Shown one piece after another: positions 57,198 through 64,000 of a stretch of DNA of 64,000 bases. The position numbers and the translations under genes are program-made. The stretch comes from Rhodanobacteraceae bacterium (GTDB taxonomy: Bacteria; Pseudomonadota; Gammaproteobacteria; Xanthomonadales; Rhodanobacteraceae). Position 1 is the first letter of the stretch; each line of letters begins with the position of its first letter. Location of the stretch: the NCBI GenBank assembly GCA_004299705.1, contig SCQS01000048.1, positions 1 to 64,000 on the forward strand. Direction: 5' to 3'. A model generated the notes under the pieces. That model was not told where the DNA came from. It saw nothing but the letters and a program-made list of their open reading frames with translations, and searched no databases.

Positions 57198-60100
57198 TTA
57201 CCAGTTGTACGCGACGCTAAACCGCCAGTAGCGGGGAGGCACCCAACCCTCCACCCGGTGATAAGTCGTCAGCGGGTAGTAGGCGCGATACTGGAGTGGC
57301 GTCTGGCTGTTGAACACGTTGAAGACATCCAGCTTGAAGGCCAGTTTGCGGCCTGCCCAGTCCGGTTGGTAAATCACGTTGAGGGCCAGCTGATGGGTCC
57401 AGGGCGTGAATCCCGTCGAACCCGGAGGCGCCACCTTTCCGTTGCAGAAGTGATACTGCGGACCGTAATTCGGCGTTACCGGAACGGGATAATTGCCTAG
57501 ACAGATGTCGGGGTGTCCCGAAGCAATGAACAGATTGCCACCCACCATCCACTCCGGGGTGATCGCGTATTCGCCGGAGATCTTGAACTGATGTTTTTGG
57601 TCGTTGGGCAGCAGGCCGTACGAGCCCTGCATGATCTGGTAAAAATCCCACTGCTCGGTGATGGATACCGAATTGCCGCCTTGGCCAATGACCGAATCCA
57701 CCGGGCCCTCGGTATTACCCCAGTTGCGCGAAAAAGTGTAGGAAACCTGGCCCCACCACTTGCCATCCCAAGGGTGCGTCAGCGACAGGTTGATGGCGTA
57801 GTACTTGCGCACCACCCCTTTCGAGAAGCCCTGCTGGGCCATATTAACCGTCACCGGCACCAACCCGCCGCTGGGAGATTTGACCTGAATCGTCTGGGTT
57901 ACGCCCGGGTTGATCAGCACTGCTCCGAGCGTATAGTTGGTGCAGTTTTGCGGGGTCAGCCATGCATAACCTTCGCTCAGGCCCGCGGCGCACATCCTCT
58001 GCTGGTCGTCCCAGTCGTCCACGATTCGGCCCAGTCTTTTGTATATGCCGTCCGCTCCGAACACCCAGCCCGTGCCCAGGAAATTCAGCTTGTGCTGCAT
58101 GCCCAACACGTAGGCATCGGCATATTCGGCCTTGATGTTGGTGGCAGCAACCGTGCGCGGATCCAGCGGCAACCCGTACTCATTGTTCTGCGAAACGCCG
58201 CTCACCGGGTTTTCCGGAATCGGTGTCAGGCCTTGCGGGATGCCGTTTGAATCAATGCCGTTGTAAGTGAAATACTGCTGGGTGTAAGTGGAAGCGCCGG
58301 CGCCGCGCAGCGCCACGGCTGCCGGCAATGCGAGGTAATAGCGTCCGGCGTTGCCGTACACCTTGAACGTGGAATCGCCATTAACATCCCAACTGAAGCC
58401 GATGCGCGGCTCCCACTGCGGCTTGGTCAATCGGATATATGGCTGCCCTGCCGGGTTGTAGTTGACGAACGTGTCGTCGCGCAAGCCGATTTTCATCAGG
58501 AAGTTGGGCGTGATCTGCCAGTTGTCCTGAACGTATTCTGCGCGCTGCGCCACCCGCACGCTGGCAGCGTTGGTGAAAATGTACTTGCTCACGTAATAAC
58601 CCGTCGCCCCGTCGGGGTTGGAGTTCGGTGGGCCAATGTAGGGCGCAATGGACGGATCGGTACCCGTAATGTTGTCGCCAGGGCCCAGCGTGTTGCTGGG
58701 CGGCCCCAACTGCGACCCATAGGACCACGCGTAGCCGGGGCCGGTCATGACCGAACCGTCACCGATGTCCCAAGTGGTGCTGTTGTCGATACCGACCTCA
58801 AGGTCGTGGGTACCCATGAAATGCCAGGGCAATTTCCAATCCAAGTCCACGCGATAGTTCGTCACGCTGTCTTTGTGAGCCGGATTGCCAACGTCAGCAG
58901 TGGTCTGCGAGTTGGTGATGCCACCCGGGGGCACGAACGCAGGATTTTGGGATGCCGCACCGAAGATATAGGGTAGCGGTGACGCCGGTGGCTCCTGATA
59001 GTACTCACCGTGCAATTTGCCGAACATCGCGTGCAGGGTCAGGTTGTCGGTGATGTAGGACGTGTAGTTGGCCACCCACATCCTGAAGGCATTCTTGCTG
59101 GCCGGAAAGCCGAGGAGATAGTTGCCGGTGGCGTGGGTGTTGTAGTCGTAGCCAAAACGCGACGTCCATGTCTTGTTCTCGACCTGAACGCCGGTCAAAG
59201 TCAGGTAATTGTTGTCGTTGATGTTCCAGTTCAGCTTCGCATAGATTTTCGGGCGGTGAATGGTCGTGAAGTCGTTGAAGGTATTGGCGCCGATCGGGGT
59301 GACCGAATTGGAATGGATCTTGTCACTCTCCAAGCCCACGAAGAACAACAGCTTGTCCTTGATGATGGGGCCGCTGACGTACGCGTCATAGATGTTCTCG
59401 GAGTAGTGGTTGTCGCTGCGCCGGCGATACAAATCGCCTGGCAGCTGGCCGGGCGTGGTGTTGCGCGGATTGTCGTAGAGCTGGTCGACATAGGTGCTAC
59501 GCCAACTTCCGGGTTGCCAGATACCCCGGAACCCGAAATGCCATTCATTGGAACCGCTCTTGCCGATCTGGTTCATCACGCCGCCGATGGAACGGCCGTA
59601 CTTGGCGCCGTAACCACTGGTGATGGTCTGCTGCTGCTCGATGGCGCCGTACGGCAGACTGACGCCGCCTTGGCCGGTAAGCGCATCGGTGGTGTTCATG
59701 CCGTCGATGTAATAGGCATTCTCGGCCGTTGACGCGCCACCGAAAACCAGCTCCGGGTTGCCAGTCGCTGACGGATTGGCGGCTTGCAGCAACGCCGATC
59801 CTGGCGTGACGCCCGGCGACATCAGGGCGATACTCTCGGCATTTCGACCGAGCGGCAGTTGGCTCAGCTGTGTGGCCGTTACGGTGTTGCTCTGGTTGGT
59901 GCTGGTGACGTCGATCACCGGAACGGCGTTGGCGGTCACGTTGATCGTGGACAGCGTCTGGAGGTTCTTGGCGCCCGTGGTGGAGGTGAAATCAACCGTC
60001 ACCGCGCCCGATGCCGTCGGTGTGACGTCGGCACGGGTCTGCACCACCTTGCCATCCTGAAGCAACCTGACTGTATAGGTACCGACCGGCAAGATGACCG

Positions 60101-60329
60101 AATACTGACCGGATGGGCCAACGGTGATGGTGCGATTGAAACCTGCGCCGCCAGTGATCTGGATGGTTTCATTCGGAGCAACCGGTACCCTGCCCGCGAT
60201 GGTACCGTTGACGGCCTGCGCGAATGCGCCTCCGGCAAAGGCCAACGCCACCGAGCCACCGATTGCCAACGCCAGCGCCTTGCGCTGGAACATGCGATTG
60301 CGCGAAGCGCGCTGAGACTTTCCTCTCAT
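57198..60329 (-). CDS. Oar-like TonB-dependent receptor with carboxypeptidase-regulatory domain
   Basis: 1043-residue outer-membrane receptor. A signal peptide (KALALAIGGSVALAFAGGAFAQ) is followed by a small CarboxypepD_reg-like Ig fold (GTIAGRVPVAPNETI), a plug domain with LSTINVTANAVP and ENAYYIDGMNTTDALTG, and a long barrel ending in the aromatic YNW, as required for Bam assembly. The start ATG at 60329 is chosen at the signal peptide; a longer upstream frame has no similarity. It belongs to the Oar group, whose ligands are mostly unknown. TPR-sulfotransferase genes flank it on both sides. Confidence 0.92.
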   Translation of the reverse strand: MRGKSQRASRNRMFQRKALALAIGGSVALAFAGGAFAQAVNGTIAGRVPVAPNETIQITGGAGFNRTITVGPSGQYSVILPVGTYTVRLLQDGKVVQTRADVTPTASGAVTVDFTSTTGAKNLQTLSTINVTANAVPVIDVTSTNQSNTVTATQLSQLPLGRNAESIALMSPGVTPGSALLQAANPSATGNPELVFGGASTAENAYYIDGMNTTDALTGQGGVSLPYGAIEQQQTITSGYGAKYGRSIGGVMNQIGKSGSNEWHFGFRGIWQPGSWRSTYVDQLYDNPRNTTPGQLPGDLYRRRSDNHYSENIYDAYVSGPIIKDKLLFFVGLESDKIHSNSVTPIGANTFNDFTTIHRPKIYAKLNWNINDNNYLTLTGVQVENKTWTSRFGYDYNTHATGNYLLGFPASKNAFRMWVANYTSYITDNLTLHAMFGKLHGEYYQEPPASPLPYIFGAASQNPAFVPPGGITNSQTTADVGNPAHKDSVTNYRVDLDWKLPWHFMGTHDLEVGIDNSTTWDIGDGSVMTGPGYAWSYGSQLGPPSNTLGPGDNITGTDPSIAPYIGPPNSNPDGATGYYVSKYIFTNAASVRVAQRAEYVQDNWQITPNFLMKIGLRDDTFVNYNPAGQPYIRLTKPQWEPRIGFSWDVNGDSTFKVYGNAGRYYLALPAAVALRGAGASTYTQQYFTYNGIDSNGIPQGLTPIPENPVSGVSQNNEYGLPLDPRTVAATNIKAEYADAYVLGMQHKLNFLGTGWVFGADGIYKRLGRIVDDWDDQQRMCAAGLSEGYAWLTPQNCTNYTLGAVLINPGVTQTIQVKSPSGGLVPVTVNMAQQGFSKGVVRKYYAINLSLTHPWDGKWWGQVSYTFSRNWGNTEGPVDSVIGQGGNSVSITEQWDFYQIMQGSYGLLPNDQKHQFKISGEYAITPEWMVGGNLFIASGHPDICLGNYPVPVTPNYGPQYHFCNGKVAPPGSTGFTPWTHQLALNVIYQPDWAGRKLAFKLDVFNVFNSQTPLQYRAYYPLTTYHRVEGWVPPRYWRFSVAYNW

Positions 60330-60514
60330 GAGACGTACACCCCCAAAAGGTGACAACTCGTGCGGCGCCTGCGTCGATTCTCCCCAGAACGACACGCATG
60401 CAAACCGCACCCAAGTACTTTCGGCAACCCCAAGGTCGTCGGAAGCGGTTTGCACTGCCCCTCGTTGCAGTGCTTCACGACCGTAACCCGCAATTAACCA
60501 AATTGCAAGCATTG

Positions 60515-60526
60515 ATTCACGTGAAT
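60515..60526. promoter_or_regulatory. 12-base palindrome upstream of the receptor gene
   Basis: ATTCACGTGAAT is a perfect palindrome in the 250-base gap between the receptor start and TPR-sulfotransferase copy 2, about 190 bases upstream of the receptor ATG. It could be an operator, but no regulator gene is adjacent. No clear -10/-35 pair is seen in the gap. Confidence 0.3.
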
Positions 60527-60579
60527 GAAAGCAGATCGAGAGCAATGGCCATTGCAAGAGGGTCTGTGCGCAAGCGTTG

Positions 60580-62169
60580 TCAATCTTGCACTGCCGCCAG
60601 CCCCGCATCGCGCAAACGTTCACGTAACGTATCCAACAGATGGCCGTAACGCGCGGCACGTGCCGTGCCACGCTGCAAGGGCTGGCGCACCTGCGCCGCG
60701 CTGGCCGCGCTGATCACGGTCCGCTGTGTCTGGTGAAAAGCCAGGCAAGCCGGATCGAACGACAGACCGCAAAAATCGAGCAGCCTGCGGATCACGCTTT
60801 CCGGGTCGGCCAGCAACGCTTCGTATTCGAGGTCAAACACGCGGTCTGGATATAGCTTGAGCCAGAATCGGGTGAGACGTACGAAGTCGGCGCAGTAATC
60901 CACCAGTTCGTCCAGATCGTAGGCGAACTGGGTGCCACTGGCGAACCACTGGCGATAGCAGGCGAGGCAAGCCTCGACCGGGTCACGCCGCACCACCACC
61001 ACCCGCGCGGATGGGAGCATGGCCAATGCAGCGCCGATGTATTTCCAGTTCACCAGGTTCTTGTCGGTGAAACGCGGCTTGCGTTCATGCCGCCACCGCG
61101 CGGTGCGCACGAGATATTCCCTGCCTAAGCGCTGCCAGTCGGCGGGCGTCGTTCCCCGTACCCAGTCAGGGAACAGCCTGCCACTCCGCCGTGATTCGCC
61201 ATCCAGAACCGCGGGCAGATCGGTGATCTCGTTGGCGCCTTCCACATCGGCATGCGAGGCCAGTATCTGCTCCACCAGCGTGGAGCCCGAGCGCGGAATG
61301 CTGGCAATCAGGATGACCTCGCTTCCCGACTGCGGATCGAGCGGCGCCGCAGGCGGCGAAGCAAACGCGTGCTCGATGGCATCGATGCGCGCACGATGTT
61401 CCGCCGCATTCCAGCGCATGCGGCCGCGCTGCATGCGGTTGGCGCATTGCAGCACCTCGAAGGATGCCGAGTAGTCTGCCTGGTCTTCCAGCCCGCGCGC
61501 CAGGGCGAACCCGAACAGCACTCGATCTTCCGCAGGCGCGTCGGCACGTTCGAAGTTGCGCCGCAGCAGCGCCAGGTCCTGCCTTGTGAGTGGCACGACC
61601 TTGAGATTGGCCAGCGCGAACCATGCGTGGGCATTTCCTGGGTGAGCCTGCAGCAGTCGCCGCAATTCGGCGACGGCGGCATCAACCTGGCCGACGCTGG
61701 CCTCGGCATCGGCCAAGGTTAGTCGCGCCGAAACGTGCGACGGGTCGAGTCGTAGGGCACGATGCAGGGCTTCGATCGCCTCACCGGTGCGCACCTGCAG
61801 CTTGAGCGCGCGGCCCAGGTTGAACCAGCCGCCCGCCACGTTCGGCGCCAAATCGCAAGCGCGCCGCAATCCCGCGATCGCACCGGCCACATCACCCATC
61901 TCGAACAACGCGATGCCTAGTCCCGCATGCAGCCGCGCGTCGCGCGGTTCGGTTTCGACGGCCTTGCGGAAATATTCGGCGGCGCGCTCGTGCCGACCCT
62001 GCATCTGCGCCGCCACCCCGGCCATACCGAGCGCGGATGCGCAATCGGGTGCCTGCGCAAGCAGTGATGACAACGTGGCCGCGGCGGCATCGAATTGCCG
62101 ACGCGACAACTCGCCCTGCGCCTTCTGTAGCAGATGCACCACATTTGGAGGCAAAACTTGAGTGGTCAT
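60580..62169 (-). CDS. TPR-sulfotransferase, copy 2
   Basis: 529-residue paralogue of the protein at 55479-57092. N-terminal TPR repeats (about 20-185) lead to the sulfotransferase domain with SIPRSGSTLVEQILASH (290-306), VVVRRDPVEACLACYRQWF and the same C-terminal end AAQVRQPLQRGTARAARYGH. The two copies differ most in the TPR part, which may select different protein substrates. It lies upstream of the TonB receptor, 250 bases away, on the same strand. Confidence 0.9.
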   Translation of the reverse strand: MTTQVLPPNVVHLLQKAQGELSRRQFDAAAATLSSLLAQAPDCASALGMAGVAAQMQGRHERAAEYFRKAVETEPRDARLHAGLGIALFEMGDVAGAIAGLRRACDLAPNVAGGWFNLGRALKLQVRTGEAIEALHRALRLDPSHVSARLTLADAEASVGQVDAAVAELRRLLQAHPGNAHAWFALANLKVVPLTRQDLALLRRNFERADAPAEDRVLFGFALARGLEDQADYSASFEVLQCANRMQRGRMRWNAAEHRARIDAIEHAFASPPAAPLDPQSGSEVILIASIPRSGSTLVEQILASHADVEGANEITDLPAVLDGESRRSGRLFPDWVRGTTPADWQRLGREYLVRTARWRHERKPRFTDKNLVNWKYIGAALAMLPSARVVVVRRDPVEACLACYRQWFASGTQFAYDLDELVDYCADFVRLTRFWLKLYPDRVFDLEYEALLADPESVIRRLLDFCGLSFDPACLAFHQTQRTVISAASAAQVRQPLQRGTARAARYGHLLDTLRERLRDAGLAAVQD

Positions 62170-62511
62170 GACAGTTGAAGGCTACAAGCACAGAAGGCTG
62201 AAAGAGTACACCGGCATGCGGTACGGACCTGCTCGTGAGGACGGCATTGAAAGCCACATTGCAATTCAAGCGGCTCCCCTGCCACCAGCTTCGTTGGCTC
62301 CTCAACCCAGCCAAGCACAGCTCTGTGCACATGCATGAAATACGGCTCACGCCTTGCGTGAGCCAAACGCAATTCTCCTCTGCCAGATTCATGCCGGGCC
62401 ATTTTTCAAACCCCTCTTGTACCGCGCGGAATCACCCCACATTCTTGTGGGTAAGCCGCACGGCGGATAGACCGTGCGGGCACACCGCGCGCAACATCGA
62501 GGGATGCCGCC
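62170..62511. other. 342-base divergent gap with three small hairpins
   Basis: Between TPR-sulfotransferase copy 2 and msrB. Hairpins: GGCTCACGCCTTGCGTGAGCC region (62343-62363), CCCACATTCTTGTGGG (62436-62451) and GCACGG/CCGTGC (62458-62477). None has a T-run. No convincing ORF and no strong sigma-70 pair are seen. The last two hairpins lie within 80 bases of the msrB start and would be in its leader. Confidence 0.4.
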
Positions 62512-62976
62512 ATGCCCGACTACCGCAAGACACCCGAAGCCCTGGCCAAACTCACCCCGCTGCAATACCGCGTGACGCAGGAATCGGCCACCGAGCGTCC
62601 GTTCGACAACGCCTTCAACGACCACGACGAGCCCGGCCTGTACGTGGACATCGTTTCCGGCGAGCCGCTGTTCACGTCGCTGGACAAATTCCACAGCCAC
62701 TGTGGCTGGCCAAGCTTCAGCAAACCCATCGAGGCGCTCAACGTGGTGGAACTGCACGATGCCAGCCACGGCATGCAGCGCACCGAGGTGCGTTCCGCGC
62801 ACGCCGACAGCCACCTGGGCCACGTGTTCGACGACGGCCCGCGCGAGCGCGGCGGCTTGCGTTATTGCATCAACTCCGCGTCGCTGCGCTTCGTGCCCGT
62901 GGCCGATCTGGAAAAGGAAGGCTATGCGGAGTACCGTAAACTGTTTACCTCCCCCTTCCAAAGGAAGGGGGAATGA
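62512..62976 (+). CDS. msrB: Peptide-methionine (R)-S-oxide reductase MsrB
   Basis: 154-residue reductase for methionine-R-sulfoxide. The catalytic cysteine is C119 in [12 protein letters not shown], with [13 protein letters not shown] (C64) and the [14 protein letters not shown] motif. The two zinc CxxC pairs of E. coli MsrB are missing (VSGEPLF instead), so this is the zinc-free type. The last residues (SPFQRKGE) are encoded by a CCCCCTTC repeat. msrA follows after 105 bases and is probably co-transcribed. Confidence 0.96.
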   Translation: MPDYRKTPEALAKLTPLQYRVTQESATERPFDNAFNDHDEPGLYVDIVSGEPLFTSLDKFHSHCGWPSFSKPIEALNVVELHDASHGMQRTEVRSAHADSHLGHVFDDGPRERGGLRYCINSASLRFVPVADLEKEGYAEYRKLFTSPFQRKGE

Positions 62977-63047
62977 GGGGGATGGCATCCAAATCCATTG
63001 GCATCCCCCGCCGCTGCGCGGCGACCCCCTTCGTTCCAAAGGGGGTG
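62949..63047. repeat. CCCCCTTC palindrome pair across the msrB 3' end
   Basis: TCCCCCTTCCAAAGGAAGGGGGA overlaps the msrB stop, and CCCCCTTCGTTCCAAAGGGGG follows, with a CGCCGCTGCGCGGCG stem between. It is in the same family as at 10361 and 49029. It separates msrB from msrA. Confidence 0.85.
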
Positions 63048-63081
63048 AATCCCGACCACAGGCAACCATGAGGCACATTCC

Positions 63082-63594
63082 ATGACCACCCAACGCGCCA
63101 TCCTTGCCGGCGGCTGCTTCTGGGGCATGCAGGGCCTGATCCGCAAGCAACCCGGTGTGGTTTCCACGCGCGTCGGTTACTCCGGCGGCGACGTGCCGAA
63201 TGCCACCTATCGCAACCATGGCAGCCACGCCGAATCCATCGAGATCACTTTCGATCCGGCGCGCATCAGTTACCGCAAGTTGCTGGAATTCTTTTTCCAG
63301 ATTCACGACCCGAGCACCCGCAACCGCCAGGGCAACGACCTCGGCAGCAGCTATCGTTCGGCGATCTTCTACTTGAACGACGAACAGAAACGCATCGCCG
63401 AAGACACCATCGCCGACGTGGATGCATCCGGACTGTGGCCCGGCCGGGTCGTCACCGAAGTCGTGCCCGCCGGCGATTTCTGGGAAGCCGAGCCCGAGCA
63501 TCAGGATTACCTGGAGCGAATCCCAGACGGCTATACCTGCCATTTCGCGCGACCCGACTGGGTGCTTCCGGTGCGCGAGAAGGCGGCAGGGTAA
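63082..63594 (+). CDS. msrA: Peptide-methionine (S)-S-oxide reductase MsrA
   Basis: 170-residue reductase for methionine-S-sulfoxide. The catalytic cysteine is C12 in GGCFWGMQ, followed by [19 protein letters not shown] and the [23 protein letters not shown] motif. It lacks the extra N- and C-terminal cysteines of some MsrAs; recycling may use a different path. With msrB it repairs oxidised methionine in proteins. The gene is complete. Confidence 0.97.
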   Translation: MTTQRAILAGGCFWGMQGLIRKQPGVVSTRVGYSGGDVPNATYRNHGSHAESIEITFDPARISYRKLLEFFFQIHDPSTRNRQGNDLGSSYRSAIFYLNDEQKRIAEDTIADVDASGLWPGRVVTEVVPAGDFWEAEPEHQDYLERIPDGYTCHFARPDWVLPVREKAAG

Positions 63595-63615
63595 AAATCT
63601 CAATGATCTCTTTGA

Positions 63616-63741
63616 CGTCATTCCGGGGCTGCCTGCGCTCTTTGCAGGCAGAACCCGGAATCCAGTTCTGAAGCCTACGAAAAGCGAAACTGGATTCCGG
63701 GTTCCATCGCCAGACGAGCCGGCGATGGCCCCGGAATGACG
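63616..63741. repeat. CGTCATTCCGGGG palindrome after msrA
   Basis: Left end CGTCATTCCGGGGCTGCCTG and right end GGCCCCGGAATGACG with an inner AACTGGATTCCGGGTT motif: a full-size member of the TCGTCATTCC family, closest to the copy at 33286-33415. It fills half of the msrA-alcohol dehydrogenase gap. Confidence 0.85.
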
Positions 63742-63829
63742 AACAAAAATCAACTGATGTGATCACCGCCCGCGCACTCGCGCGGCAGCCAGTACCCTTC
63801 TCCGCCATCGCGCTCACAGGAAACTCCCA

Positions 63830-64000
63830 ATGCCCCACACCCCCGCCTACGCCGCCCAGTCCGCCGACAAGCCGATGGGCCCGCACACCATCGAGCGCCG
63901 CGCACCCGGTGCGCGCGACGTCGCCATCGACATTTTATACTGCGGCGTCTGTCATTCCGACCTGCACACCGCGCGCAACGAATGGGGCGGCACGCATTAC
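63830..64000 (+). CDS. Zinc-dependent alcohol dehydrogenase, N-terminal part (cut by window edge)
   Basis: The first 57 codons encode MPHTPAYAAQSADKPMGPHT and then the catalytic zinc-site motif CGVCHSDLHTARNEWGG, typical of the YahK/cinnamyl alcohol dehydrogenase branch of the medium-chain family. The GVCHSD cysteine is the first zinc ligand. An ACAGGA ribosome site precedes the ATG. The cofactor-binding half lies outside the window. Confidence 0.88.
   Translation, partial: MPHTPAYAAQSADKPMGPHTIERRAPGARDVAIDILYCGVCHSDLHTARNEWGGTHY

Noticed and set aside
60330-60671. A 114-codon N-terminal extension of the TonB receptor frame
   Set aside because: The extension has no family similarity and precedes a clear signal peptide that starts at the ATG at 60329.
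62343-62363. Terminator upstream of TPR-sulfotransferase copy 2
   Set aside because: The hairpin has no T-run and lies upstream, not downstream, of both flanking genes.

Overview
The window is GC-rich, densely coded bacterial chromosome. Gene content and protein sequences point to a gammaproteobacterium of the Lysobacterales (Xanthomonadales), most like Rhodanobacteraceae. The pointers are the rpmF-fabHDG-acpP cluster without plsX, the dnaX-ybaB-recR unit, a KdkA-type Kdo kinase, an Oar-like TonB receptor and several families of short palindromic intergenic repeats. The organism is an inference; no rRNA gene is present.

Layout. 1-5.3 kb: fatty-acid synthesis (acpP, fabG, fabD, fabH), rpmF, yceD, a small membrane protein and a Maf pyrophosphatase. 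5.3-9.9 kb: MoxR ATPase, DUF58 protein and TgpA-like transglutaminase in one operon, then a Slp-like lipoprotein. 9.9-13.6 kb: a HIT protein, recR-ybaB-dnaX, tRNA-Ser(GGA) and the 4.5S SRP RNA. 13.6-19.1 kb: molybdopterin genes moaA, C, D, E with a metallo-beta-lactamase-fold hydrolase and kdkA, then a divergent heptosyltransferase. 19.1-29.7 kb: DJ-1-like protein, secreted amidase, gamma-glutamyltransferase, tRNA-Ser(CGA), MltD-like transglycosylase, HerA-like ATPase, greB, a vapBC module and rimO. 29.7-39.1 kb: an accessory block with a SWIM protein divergent from a type I restriction-modification operon (hsdM with a fused HTH, hsdS, dinD, hsdR, small zinc peptidase). 39.1-45.9 kb: a translationally coupled operon for pyroglutamate use (dienelactone hydrolase, HIT, pxpB, pxpC, pxpA, DUF969, DUF979, pcp). 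46-54.4 kb: lipoprotein, dcd, apbC, DUF2147 protein, penicillin acylase, Old Yellow Enzyme, and a class IV aminotransferase coupled to a sulfotransferase-fold protein. 54.4-62.2 kb: class A beta-lactamase and a TonB receptor flanked by two paralogous TPR-sulfotransferases. 62.5-64 kb: msrB, msrA and the start of a zinc alcohol dehydrogenase.

How genes work together. Pcp removes N-terminal pyroglutamate from peptides and PxpABC hydrolyses 5-oxoproline to glutamate with ATP. The two membrane proteins DUF969 and DUF979 sit between them and are good candidates for the uptake system. The TonB receptor and its two TPR-sulfotransferases look like one module whose substrate is unknown. The restriction-modification block seems self-regulated: the methylase carries its own HTH, its promoter gives an almost leaderless message, and a nested hairpin element lies just before hsdR.

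Repeats. At least seven short palindromic repeat families occur in the 64 kb. Several have entered coding sequence: the FabD N-terminus, the interior of PxpB, and the C-termini of PxpC, the DUF969 protein and MsrB. A three-copy tandem array has formed from the 3' end of pxpA together with one repeat family.
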